Of a stretch of 64,000 nucleotides of DNA, positions 52,535 through 61,641 are shown one piece after another (positions within the stretch are counted from its first letter, which is position 1; each line of letters begins with the position of its first letter). Origin of the DNA: Bacteroidetes bacterium 37-13 (lineage in GTDB: Bacteria; Bacteroidota; Bacteroidia; Chitinophagales; LD1). The DNA is taken from the NCBI GenBank assembly GCA_001897535.1, contig MKTC01000040.1:1-64000 (forward strand). Reading direction: 5' to 3'. The position numbers and the translations under genes were made by a program. The notes beneath the pieces were generated by a model that made no database searches, was not told the DNA's origin, and was given only the letters and a program-made list of their open reading frames with translations.

Positions 52535-54577
52535 ATGATACACACACTATTCAAATTGGAACAATATCTTTATTCCAGGTCAACGAAACAGGGCTTTGTG
52601 TTTTTTCTATTGTGCACTGTGCTTTTATCTACTTTGGTTGTATTGTTTCATTATGTGGGGTATTCGTTTCTTTTTAGCTCGCCAATTAATGAACTTCAAC
52701 AGTATTATCCTAGATGGTATTGGTTGGTTTATACGATGCTTAAAATCATTGAATTGTTTTATTACACAGTAGTAGTAATTCAACTATATATATTGTCATC
52801 TCGGCTATTTGCAAATAGAACAATTAAATGGGTAGTGATAATTTCAGGAATTAGTGGAGTGTATTTTTGGGAAATACCTCTTTTGCCACTCTCTGTGTCT
52901 TTGGTTTTCCTCTATGCGTTATTGGTTTTTATGGATTGGGAATTGTTTATTGCAAGGTGGAATTTTTTAAGCAAGCATAAAATTCTTGAACCAAGCATAA
53001 AATTGATTGATGTTCGAGAAAAATGGATTGTGCTTGCATTGGTAGTGCTTGCGTTTTTATTGAGGTTATTATGGATTTTACTTACCGATAATTCAGGTAA
53101 TGGCGATGCGGGTATGCGTTTATTCGGAACGCAAAATTGGATATTTAGATGTTCAATATTAAATGAAAGTAGAATTGGTATTTTAGACCTTCCTGTAGTA
53201 TATCTGTTTCCTTCTCGCGATTGGCTGCCTTTGCATTACTACTTAATGTATGCTGCAAAATTAGTTAGTGGTGAGTTGATATATTCTTCGCGTATTCTTA
53301 CTGCACTTTTTGGAGCTCTTTCTGTTATACCGATTTACAAGTTGGCAGGGCTAAAGTTTAATCGAACTACTGCTTTAATTTCTGCGCTTATCCTAACTTT
53401 TTATCTTTTTCATATCTATTTGTCTTCTTTAGTACTTAGCGAGCCATTTTACATATTCTTCCTACTATGGGCTTATTATTTCATCGAAAATTGGAGGGTC
53501 TCCAATAATAATATTGGGTTGGTTTATATTGGACTGATGCTGGCTTGCCTTAACTTATTGCGGTTTGAGGGTTGGTTTTTCAGCGCTTGTTGTGTGGTGT
53601 TGCTTCCATTATTAAAAAATATTACTGAGTGGCGTAAATACTTATACTTTTTGGCTATTGTATTTACTTCAATTATTTTTGTAATGTATTGTGAGGTTAC
53701 ATTAGGTGAACACCCTTTACGGGGTATTCTTTATAGTGATTATGAGGTTAAAGCAACTTTAACAAGTAATCCAATTTCTATTTTGGGGATAATAACTACA
53801 TATCGAAATTCTTGGCTGCCATTGAGTTTCTTGGGTTTGTTATTTTTTTCTGCATACTATACTTGGAAGTATAACAATAAATTATTGTTATGTCATATTT
53901 TATATGTAATTCCACTATTCCCTTTCATTTATAAGCTTTTTAATGGCACACTAACTGCACAGCCCAGATATATGCTATTGTATATGGTGCCACTAATTCC
54001 TTTTGTTGCTTATTTTTTTTATTTATTGTACCGTATTCTTCGGTTAAAATTATTCTTCGGTTTCTTTATATTTTATTTAGTGTTGTTCAATGTTGTATTT
54101 TACAAACAATTGCAAAGTGGTTATCCGATATTAAAATACCCAAGTGGATTTCATAAAAGTGCTACTTTCGTTAGAAAAATTGAACAATGTAGTTTTTACA
54201 TTGATGCCGATGTGGACTATGCCCATTTTAATTGGAATGCAATAAATGGCTTTAATTCAGTAGGAATTGATGGTGAAGAATATAGGAGAATCAAGGCAAA
54301 GTTGAAATTACCTGATAAGGTAGATATTGTTATATCATCAAGAGAAAGAAGAATAGCATCTTCGGTAGAAAGTAATATGGATATATGGAGAGTTTGGAAC
54401 AGTAAAAAACTTGATACACTTCTATACAATAAGAGCATTTCCCATATTGTAATTTTTCCTAACGGCACACTAAATGGCTACTTGAAATTCAGTAGAGATA
54501 CAGAAAAATTTAATGGATACACTTTTATTAGACTATGTAACTTTGATGGTTACATGGTATATGAAGTAATAAAATAA
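52535..54577 (+). CDS. ArnT/PMT-like (GT39/GT83) integral membrane glycosyltransferase
   Basis: A 680-aa protein with about 12-13 membrane helices and a C-terminal soluble domain of ~130 residues. The first lumenal loop contains the acidic GNGDAGMRLFGTQNWIFRCS motif and the second has FPSRDWLPLHYYLMY, as in lipid-linked-sugar-dependent GT-C transferases. It transfers a sugar from a polyprenyl phosphate at the outer face of the inner membrane. It closes the 45-54 kb cluster. Confidence 0.85.
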   Translation: MIHTLFKLEQYLYSRSTKQGFVFFLLCTVLLSTLVVLFHYVGYSFLFSSPINELQQYYPRWYWLVYTMLKIIELFYYTVVVIQLYILSSRLFANRTIKWVVIISGISGVYFWEIPLLPLSVSLVFLYALLVFMDWELFIARWNFLSKHKILEPSIKLIDVREKWIVLALVVLAFLLRLLWILLTDNSGNGDAGMRLFGTQNWIFRCSILNESRIGILDLPVVYLFPSRDWLPLHYYLMYAAKLVSGELIYSSRILTALFGALSVIPIYKLAGLKFNRTTALISALILTFYLFHIYLSSLVLSEPFYIFFLLWAYYFIENWRVSNNNIGLVYIGLMLACLNLLRFEGWFFSACCVVLLPLLKNITEWRKYLYFLAIVFTSIIFVMYCEVTLGEHPLRGILYSDYEVKATLTSNPISILGIITTYRNSWLPLSFLGLLFFSAYYTWKYNNKLLLCHILYVIPLFPFIYKLFNGTLTAQPRYMLLYMVPLIPFVAYFFYLLYRILRLKLFFGFFIFYLVLFNVVFYKQLQSGYPILKYPSGFHKSATFVRKIEQCSFYIDADVDYAHFNWNAINGFNSVGIDGEEYRRIKAKLKLPDKVDIVISSRERRIASSVESNMDIWRVWNSKKLDTLLYNKSISHIVIFPNGTLNGYLKFSRDTEKFNGYTFIRLCNFDGYMVYEVIK

Positions 54578-54587
54578 ACCACACAGT

Positions 54588-54971
54588 TTAAAGTTTCACT
54601 GCAATCACCGATATTTCAACATTCACATCTTTAGGTAAGCGGGCAACTTGCACTGTTTCACGTGCCGGAGGATTTAATGTAAAGTAGCTACCATAAACAG
54701 TATTTATTTTACTAAACTGGTTCATGTCTGTAATGAAAATGGTAGATTTTACTACATCGCTAAATTCAAAACCTGCTGCTGCTAATACAGCTTCAATATT
54801 TTTCATTACACAAGTAGTTTCAGCTTCAATGCTTTCGTTTTCAAGTTGCCCGGTTTGTGCGTTGAGCGGAATTTGCCCTGAAACATAAAGCGTATTACCA
54901 ACTTTTACGGCTTGGCTGTATGGTCCAATTGGCGCAGGAGCATTGGTGGTAAGTATTATTTCTTTTGCCAT
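54588..54971 (-). CDS. ridA: RidA family reactive-intermediate deaminase
   Basis: A 127-aa protein that hydrolyses reactive enamine/imine intermediates such as 2-aminoacrylate. Conserved family features are TTNAPAPIGPYSQAVKVG at the N-terminus, YVSGQIPL, and the PPARETVQVARLPKDVNVEI strand with the active-site Arg. Full length and intact. Convergent with the GT-C gene (10-bp gap). Confidence 0.95.
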   Translation of the reverse strand: MAKEIILTTNAPAPIGPYSQAVKVGNTLYVSGQIPLNAQTGQLENESIEAETTCVMKNIEAVLAAAGFEFSDVVKSTIFITDMNQFSKINTVYGSYFTLNPPARETVQVARLPKDVNVEISVIAVKL

Positions 54972-54994
54972 GATATTATATATATTTTTTGTTT

Positions 54995-55606
54995 TTAAAA
55001 TCTTCCTAAACGGATAAAAACCATTCCGCCAACGCCACTTAATTTTCCGCTGGTTAGGTCTTTAAATCTTTCACCTATAATTATTCTATAGTTTAAGCCA
55101 ATGCCGATTCGTAAAATTTTTGTGGCATTCCAAGTGCCATAAACTGCCGGAATTATACCACCGTAATTTCTTTTAACGGTAACGGTGTCAAAGCGAGTAA
55201 ACTTTACATTTGCCCAGCCTGCCGCAAGTTCGGGCTGTAGTGAAAATTTTTTATCGTGGAAAAAAATATAACCAAAACTTACACCTGCAAAATTATGTGC
55301 CGCATAAATTTTCTTAGTGTAATCAGGATAAGTTAGTGGTGTAATGTTGTTTCGCGAGGAAAGCAAATGATAATGTCCGCCAACTACAAATTTTCCATTT
55401 ATTACCCAGTGCAAACTAAAGTGCGATGTAGCAGCCGCACCGCCAAACATTTGCGTAGCAGCCACTCCGGCTTGCACATAAGCAGTACTCTCAAATTTTT
55501 TCGATTTAAAAAATGGCTCCAAAGTATCGCCTTGCTCTTGTGCAGAACTTGCGAAAAATAATAGTTGAAATACTGAAAGAATAAAGCAAATCTTTGCGTA
55601 TTGCAT
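54995..55606 (-). CDS. Outer-membrane beta-barrel-like protein of unknown function
   Basis: A 203-aa protein with a signal peptide (about 24 aa, cleaved after SSA). The remainder alternates polar and hydrophobic residues in about eight strands and ends in an aromatic residue (VFIRLGRF), as in small outer-membrane barrels. No specific family recognised. Located 23 bp upstream of ridA on the same strand. Confidence 0.7.
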   Translation of the reverse strand: MQYAKICFILSVFQLLFFASSAQEQGDTLEPFFKSKKFESTAYVQAGVAATQMFGGAAATSHFSLHWVINGKFVVGGHYHLLSSRNNITPLTYPDYTKKIYAAHNFAGVSFGYIFFHDKKFSLQPELAAGWANVKFTRFDTVTVKRNYGGIIPAVYGTWNATKILRIGIGLNYRIIIGERFKDLTSGKLSGVGGMVFIRLGRF

Positions 55607-55695
55607 TTTCAATAATATAACTTTGTTTGGAGTTATTTTGTGGCAATAATAAATATTGCAGTTGTTATGTTTAAACTAAACCTTAATTTTCGCCA

Positions 55696-55920
55696 ATGGA
55701 ATTAAAAGTATTTGTAGAGCGCTTTTCGGAATGTTTTAATAATTCGGCTGAAACAATAATGGCAGAAACAAAGTTTAAGCAGTTGGAAGAATGGGGTTCT
55801 ATGATGGCACTAATTGTGATTGCATCAATTGATAGTGAGTTCAAAAAAACGATAAATGCCGAAGATATTGCAGCTGCCGAAACTGTAGAAGATTTGTATA
55901 AAATAGCAGCAGCAAAATAA
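55696..55920 (+). CDS. Acyl carrier protein-like
   Basis: A 74-aa four-helix protein. The phosphopantetheine Ser is in EEWGSMMALIVIAS (about 34), where the usual DSL reads GSM. The acidic helix III/IV region (INAEDIAAAETVEDLYKIA) is typical of ACPs. It is 4 bp before a KASIII gene, so it is a dedicated ACP of a small acyl pathway rather than the housekeeping AcpP. Confidence 0.88.
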   Translation: MELKVFVERFSECFNNSAETIMAETKFKQLEEWGSMMALIVIASIDSEFKKTINAEDIAAAETVEDLYKIAAAK

Positions 55921-55924
55921 TATT

Positions 55925-56980
55925 ATGGCATTTTCAACAGTACATAATATATTTATAGAAGCTTTAGCTGCTGCGGTTCCTGCTCACACTGAAGATAATT
56001 TAGAGTTGCAACTTTTAAGCGAAAAAGAGAGAGAACTTTTTGTGAAAACTGTTGGTATTCGCTACCGTAAAGTGGCGCAAAAAAATATTACTGCCTCAGA
56101 TCTTTGTTTGGCATGTGCCGAAGATTTATTCAGTAAAAAAGTAGTGAATCGAAGCGAAATAAAAGTGCTGATTTTTATTACTCAAACACCAGATTATTTA
56201 ATCCCGAATACGGCTTCAATTCTTCAGCATAAATTAGGATTGCAAAAAGATTGCATTGCTTTTGATGTAAATTTAGGGTGTTCCGGTTTTGTTTACGGTT
56301 TAAATTTAGCTGCAAGTTTACTTGCAAATATTACTGAAGGAAAGGCACTGCTATTGGTTGGTGATGTTTCAACGGCAGTTATTTCGAAGCGCGATAAAAG
56401 TGTGGTGCCACTTTTTTCTGATGCAGGTTCGGCAACTGTATTGGCAAGAAAGACAAATAAAATAATGCAGTTTAATTTGCAAACCGATGGCGCAGAATAT
56501 GACGATATCATAATTTCCGATGGTGGAATGCGCAATAAAATTTCTGGCAATTCACTTCAAGAAATAGAAACAGGAAAAAGTAATTTTCGTGCGCCAATTC
56601 ACATGAAATTAGATGGTATTAGAATATTTAATTTTGCTTTACGCGAAGTAGCGCCAAACATAAAAGCGCTTTGCGAAGCTGCCAAGAAAACACAAGACGA
56701 AATTGATTTTTTTGTGCTGCACCAAGCCAATCGTTTAATGCTCGAAAGTGTTCGCAAAAAGTTAGGTGTTGAAGAAACGAAAGTGCCATATTCTCTTTAC
56801 GATTTTGGCAACACAAGTTCGGCTTCCATTCCACTTACAATGGTTACAAATTTACGTGATGATTTAATGAATAGAAAGTTGAAATTACTGCTGAGTGGTT
56901 TTGGCGTTGGACTTTCGTGGGGCAGCGTTTTGCTTGAAACGGAAAATATATTTGTTTCGCCACTTATTGAAATGGCATGA
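55925..56980 (+). CDS. 3-oxoacyl-ACP synthase III (FabH-like)
   Basis: A 351-aa thiolase-fold condensing enzyme. The triad is NLGCSGFVYGL (Cys about 118), VLHQANRLML (His about 265) and FGNTSSASIP (Asn about 296). It condenses an acyl-CoA or acyl-ACP starter with malonyl-ACP, or transfers acyl groups. In the ACP-KASIII-GT2 arrangement it is likely dedicated to a surface acyl-sugar or lipid. It overlaps the glycosyltransferase by 4 bp. Confidence 0.93.
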   Translation: MAFSTVHNIFIEALAAAVPAHTEDNLELQLLSEKERELFVKTVGIRYRKVAQKNITASDLCLACAEDLFSKKVVNRSEIKVLIFITQTPDYLIPNTASILQHKLGLQKDCIAFDVNLGCSGFVYGLNLAASLLANITEGKALLLVGDVSTAVISKRDKSVVPLFSDAGSATVLARKTNKIMQFNLQTDGAEYDDIIISDGGMRNKISGNSLQEIETGKSNFRAPIHMKLDGIRIFNFALREVAPNIKALCEAAKKTQDEIDFFVLHQANRLMLESVRKKLGVEETKVPYSLYDFGNTSSASIPLTMVTNLRDDLMNRKLKLLLSGFGVGLSWGSVLLETENIFVSPLIEMA

Positions 56981-57897
56981 GCACACCGCAATATTCAATT
57001 GTAGTTCCGGTTTACAGAAGTGAACAAACTTTGCCCGAATTATGCGCGGAGCTTATTAAGTTTTTTGCCTCAAAGAATCTTAGTTTTGAAATTGTATTAG
57101 TAAACGATGCCAGCCCTGATAATACTTGGGAAACGGTAACGAAAATTAAAGCAGAATATACTGCGTTTGTTACAGCAGTAAATCTTGCAAAAAATACAGG
57201 ACAACACCATGCACTTTTGTGCGGCTTTCAATATGCTAAAGGTGAATTTGTAATTACTATTGATGACGATTTACAGTTTCACCCAAATGAAATAGAAAAG
57301 CTAATTTACCAGCAGCAACTCACTAATGCAGATTTGGTGTATGGGTTGCAAATGCAAAAACAGCATACTTATATTAGAAATATGGGCAGCAAGGCGGTGG
57401 CACATATATTTACCAATTTTGGAAGCACACCGGGCAAAGGCTCTTCTTTTCGTTTAATAAAATCAAGTGTAGTACAAAAGATAAAGGATTTTAATCAGCG
57501 ATATATTTTTTTAGATGAACTCTTAGCATGGTTTGCTACCAATACACAGTTTGTAGGTGTAAATCATTACAAACGAGAACATGGAAAATCTGGTTATACC
57601 CTTTTTAAATTAGCACTTTGGACTCTCCGTCTTATTTTTACTTACACCACTTTACCACTTCGTGTAATGACATATTTTGGCTTGTTGGCATTTCTTATTT
57701 GCCTTGGCTTTGTTGCCTATTTTATTTACATGAAAGTTACCTGTGGTGCAGAACTTGGCTTCACGGCACTAATCACTTCAATAATTATGAGTACCGGACT
57801 TATACTATTTAGTCTTGGTATTATTGGTGAATATTTAAGCCGTTTATTTCAACTTCAAACCAAACGACCTGTTTTTTTTGTGAAAGAAGTGTTGTAA
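56977..57897 (+). CDS. Family 2 glycosyltransferase, ArnC/GtrB-like, membrane-anchored
   Basis: A 306-aa transferase with a GT-A domain (VVPVYRSEQTLPEL, VLVNDASPDNTW, TIDDDLQFHPNEI about 96) and two C-terminal membrane helices (about 228-250 and 262-285). Such enzymes charge polyprenyl phosphate with a sugar. It might supply the GT-C enzyme encoded 2.4 kb upstream, but that is speculation. Confidence 0.92.
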   Translation: MSTPQYSIVVPVYRSEQTLPELCAELIKFFASKNLSFEIVLVNDASPDNTWETVTKIKAEYTAFVTAVNLAKNTGQHHALLCGFQYAKGEFVITIDDDLQFHPNEIEKLIYQQQLTNADLVYGLQMQKQHTYIRNMGSKAVAHIFTNFGSTPGKGSSFRLIKSSVVQKIKDFNQRYIFLDELLAWFATNTQFVGVNHYKREHGKSGYTLFKLALWTLRLIFTYTTLPLRVMTYFGLLAFLICLGFVAYFIYMKVTCGAELGFTALITSIIMSTGLILFSLGIIGEYLSRLFQLQTKRPVFFVKEVL

Positions 57898-57939
57898 CGA
57901 AAACAGCATAAAAATTATCTAATCTCTATATTGCTTATT

Positions 57940-59178
57940 ATGAAAATTAAAGCAACCATTATTACTATTGGCGATGAACTCTTAATTGGCCAAACTGTTG
58001 ATACAAACAGTGTTTGGATAGGGCAGGAGTTAAATAAAATTGGTGTTGGAGTTTATCAAAAAATTGCCATTGGTGATGATGCGACACAAATTACTGAAGT
58101 GTTTCGCGATGCAGCACAAACTTCAAATATCATTTTAATAACAGGCGGTTTGGGGCCAACCAAAGATGATATTACAAAGAAAACATTGGCAGAATATTTT
58201 GGAGTGGGTTTTACATTTTATGAAACGGTTTGGGAAAAGATGAAAGCTATTTTCGAAAAGCGTGGAGCAAAAGTTTTAGAAATGAACAAAAGCCAAGCTA
58301 TGCTGCCGTCAAATGCGCAAATGCTACCCAACCAAAGAGGCACTGCACAAGGAATGTGGTTTGATGAAAATGGAGTGGTGTATGTGAGCATGCCCGGAGT
58401 GCCGCACGAAATGAAACACTTGATGGAGCAGGTGCTGCCAAAGCTGCAACAGCGGTTTGAATTGCCCCAAATTATACACCGAACAGTGATGACGGCTGGC
58501 GCAGGAGAATCTACCATTGCAACCATGCTCACCGATTTTGAAAATGCTTTGCCTCCTAATATTAAACTCGCTTACTTGCCCGATTTAGGAGTTGTGAAAC
58601 TTAGATTGAGTGCTTATGAAGATGTTGCAACAGAAGAAGTAGATTTATACTTAGAACAATTAAAAAGCATTTTAAAAGGCTATGTTTATTGCGATGGTGA
58701 ATTGAGTTTGCAAGAAGTAGTAGGCAGTTTGTTGTTGAAGCAAAAAAACACTCTTGCCACTGCCGAAAGTTGCACAGGAGGCTACTTAGCACATTTAATT
58801 ACTTCTATTCCTGGCAGCTCTGAATATTTTTTAGGAAGCATAGTTAGTTACAGTAATAACTTAAAAGCAAACTTACTGCACGTGCAGCAAGAAACACTTG
58901 GCACACAAGGTGCAGTAAGCGAAGCAACAGTAATAGAAATGGTGAAAGGAACATTGCAGCAAACCGGAGCAACTTATGCCGTTGCCATATCCGGTGTGGC
59001 AGGCCCTGGAGGCGGCACGGCAGAAAAACCTGTAGGAACAGTTTGTTTTGCTGTTGGTTCAAAAGAAAGAATTGTAAGCCGGAAATTACATTTCTTCCCT
59101 TCGCGGTTGGAGAATATAAAAGTGAGTGCCAATACCGCGTTAAACTTAGTTCGTAAGTTTATTTTAGAAGAAATTTAA
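57940..59178 (+). CDS. cinA: CinA family protein (nicotinamide-nucleotide amidase / damage-inducible protein)
   Basis: A 412-aa protein with both CinA domains. The N-terminal molybdopterin-binding-like COG1058 domain has IITIGDELLIGQTVDTNSVW and TGGLGPTKDDITKK (about 69); the C-terminal deamidase domain has TAESCTGGYLAHL (about 275) and ISGVAGPGGGTAEKPVGTV. It recycles NMN in pyridine nucleotide metabolism. The ATG at 57940 (MKIKATIITIGDE) is preferred to a TTG 3 codons earlier. Confidence 0.95.
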   Translation: MKIKATIITIGDELLIGQTVDTNSVWIGQELNKIGVGVYQKIAIGDDATQITEVFRDAAQTSNIILITGGLGPTKDDITKKTLAEYFGVGFTFYETVWEKMKAIFEKRGAKVLEMNKSQAMLPSNAQMLPNQRGTAQGMWFDENGVVYVSMPGVPHEMKHLMEQVLPKLQQRFELPQIIHRTVMTAGAGESTIATMLTDFENALPPNIKLAYLPDLGVVKLRLSAYEDVATEEVDLYLEQLKSILKGYVYCDGELSLQEVVGSLLLKQKNTLATAESCTGGYLAHLITSIPGSSEYFLGSIVSYSNNLKANLLHVQQETLGTQGAVSEATVIEMVKGTLQQTGATYAVAISGVAGPGGGTAEKPVGTVCFAVGSKERIVSRKLHFFPSRLENIKVSANTALNLVRKFILEEI

Positions 59179-59339
59179 GTGATAATAAGCGAGAGGGCAA
59201 TGGCTATGCTTCTAAACAAGAAATAATAAGTATTGAACGAAACTTTTGTGGAAAATTTCGATAAGCAAACATATTTCACATCTTTGTGGGTGAACAATAA
59301 CCAACATAAATGCTCGTTTTTTGAGCTTATTTGTTTTAC

Positions 59340-61637
59340 ATGAAATTAGTAATTTACTTTTCGTTAGTTTTTAGTGTTTTTACTTTGTCGGCTCAGGATA
59401 TGCTATTGCCGCTAAACAGCAATGCTGCTTTGCAGGTGAAAGAGAAAAATTTATCTCAACAAAATTCGGCAAGGCACAATGCACAAGGAAAATATTTAAT
59501 TGAAGCAGCATCGAAAAAACTTCCTTTTGTAGATGATTTTTCTACCGTGCGCCAGCGTACTTTTGCTTTCCCTGAAAACTATGTTTACGATTCTATTGTG
59601 AATGCTTCTGGCCCTTGTTTAGATGCTAATTTAATTACTTCAATTACAGGGCGTTTCCACACTCAGCCTTCGTTTGATTATACATATAACCTTATCACGC
59701 AACAAATTGACTCTACTCCTAAAGCTCCAATTTTATTTAAATACTTTACCTCTACGGGAACAAAATGTTTAGATGTTGTTTCTTACACTTATCAACTGTA
59801 CCCGGAATATTATACTTATAGTTTTAATACAACAACCGGAGCAAAAATAGATTCGCAGTTGGTGGTAAACGATACCATAAACAAGGATACATTGATTAAT
59901 TATGCTCCAATTTTGTATAGAGCAATGTTAGACACCAATTGGCGTTGGATGGATAATTTTGCTTTTATAAATAATACTTTACCTGTGTTTCCACCCACAA
60001 TTGGTGTGGCTACTTTAGATGGCTTAAATGAATATGGAAGACCATACGATCCGTTTATTCAACAGAGTTCTTATGGCAATGCAGATTATCTTACTTCTGT
60101 ACCTTTAGATTTAAGCAGTTATACCGAAAATGATTCTATTTATTTAAGTTTCTTTTATCAGCCAATGGGCTTGGGCGATTATCCCGATAAACCGGATTCG
60201 CTGGTAGTAGAATTTAAGAATGAATATACAGATAAATGGGATGTAATTTGGGAACGGAATGGCTACAACAGTATTCCTTCCGACACTAACTTAGATTTTA
60301 AACAAGTGCTGTTGGCAATGCCGGCAAAGCAAATTCCTATTACCAATTATTTTTATGATGCTTTCCAATTTCGCTTTCGCAATAAAGCTTCACTTACAGG
60401 CAACAACGACCATTGGCACATAGATTATGTGCGCTTAGATAAAAACCGAAGCCTGAGCGATACTTTAATTGATGATATTGCTTTTGTGTCGCCAATGCCT
60501 TCTATTTTAAAGAATTACTACTCTATGCCATCTGCACAATTCACGGGAAATGGCGATTTAACCGATACTATGAATATGTATGTGCGAAATTTGAATTATT
60601 ACAACAACACTGCTCCGGCAACCAACTTTCAAGGTTTTGGTAATGAAATTTTTCCGGGAAATTCTTCCATCTATAATGCGCCAATCCAAACTTTCAATGC
60701 CGGATATTCTAATACGGTGAGTAGAAATCCGCAAGCAGATTTTGCTATGCCTTCGGCTTTGGGAACACAAGATTCTATTTCTGTTTTGTTGAAAGAATGG
60801 ATAAGTCCGTTTGATGTGTTGCCGACTAATGATACTATTTCATCGGTACGCATTTTTTCTAATGAATTGGCGTATGATGATGGCACTGCAGAAAAGGCTT
60901 ACGGCTTGTATGGCGACCCAAGTAAAATTAAAAAGTTTGCTTATGAGTTTAACCTGAACAAACCAGATACGCTCACAGGGTTTAAAATTTTCTTCACCAA
61001 TATTGATGAGAACGTGAGCGACTTAGTTTTTAAATTTAATATTTGGGATTCGCTGGTGTTGCAGCAATTTAATCCGCCTGCTCCAATTTGGGAATCAAGC
61101 AATAAAACACCGCAGTATATTGATTCCGTAAATGGCTTTTCGGTGTATCGTTTAGATACTGCTTTAGTGGTTGATAAAAAAATATATTTTGGGTGGACAC
61201 AAGATGATTTTAGAAACTTGCAAATTGGCTACGACCGTAATAGCGCTAAAGGTTGCGGACATTATTACCTCTACACCAATGCCACTTGGAAACAATCGAG
61301 TATTTGCCAAATATTGCCCGGTTCGGTAATGATTCATTTACTCTTTGGAGATACTTCAAAAATAAAACCTACGCATATAGTAGATTTAAGAAAGGAGAAG
61401 TTTACTGTAAATGTTTATCCAAATCCAACCAATAACATATTGAATTTTGAATTAGAAAAAGAAGCCGATAATTACGAAGTATTCTTGATAGATATGCTTG
61501 GCAGAACTTACATTCAAAGCCGTTTAGAACAAAAATCAATTTCAATAAATAGTTTACCTGTCGGAATGTATTTTGTGCAAATACGCGATATTAAAACTAA
61601 CAATATTGCCATTAAAAAGGTATTGAAAACAGAATAA
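59340..61637 (+). CDS. Large secreted protein with T9SS sorting domain
   Basis: About 765 aa. A signal peptide (MKLVIYFSLVFSVFTLSAQ), ~640 residues of beta-rich sequence without a recognised catalytic domain (including a lectin-like LSFFYQPMGLGDYPDKPDSL segment), then a C-terminal type A sorting domain (VNVYPNPTNNILNFELEKEA, VGMYFVQIRD). Presumably surface-displayed or released. The ATG at 59340 is chosen over a TTG 3 codons upstream. Confidence 0.88.
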   Translation: MKLVIYFSLVFSVFTLSAQDMLLPLNSNAALQVKEKNLSQQNSARHNAQGKYLIEAASKKLPFVDDFSTVRQRTFAFPENYVYDSIVNASGPCLDANLITSITGRFHTQPSFDYTYNLITQQIDSTPKAPILFKYFTSTGTKCLDVVSYTYQLYPEYYTYSFNTTTGAKIDSQLVVNDTINKDTLINYAPILYRAMLDTNWRWMDNFAFINNTLPVFPPTIGVATLDGLNEYGRPYDPFIQQSSYGNADYLTSVPLDLSSYTENDSIYLSFFYQPMGLGDYPDKPDSLVVEFKNEYTDKWDVIWERNGYNSIPSDTNLDFKQVLLAMPAKQIPITNYFYDAFQFRFRNKASLTGNNDHWHIDYVRLDKNRSLSDTLIDDIAFVSPMPSILKNYYSMPSAQFTGNGDLTDTMNMYVRNLNYYNNTAPATNFQGFGNEIFPGNSSIYNAPIQTFNAGYSNTVSRNPQADFAMPSALGTQDSISVLLKEWISPFDVLPTNDTISSVRIFSNELAYDDGTAEKAYGLYGDPSKIKKFAYEFNLNKPDTLTGFKIFFTNIDENVSDLVFKFNIWDSLVLQQFNPPAPIWESSNKTPQYIDSVNGFSVYRLDTALVVDKKIYFGWTQDDFRNLQIGYDRNSAKGCGHYYLYTNATWKQSSICQILPGSVMIHLLFGDTSKIKPTHIVDLRKEKFTVNVYPNPTNNILNFELEKEADNYEVFLIDMLGRTYIQSRLEQKSISINSLPVGMYFVQIRDIKTNNIAIKKVLKTE

Positions 61638-61641
61638 CTCT

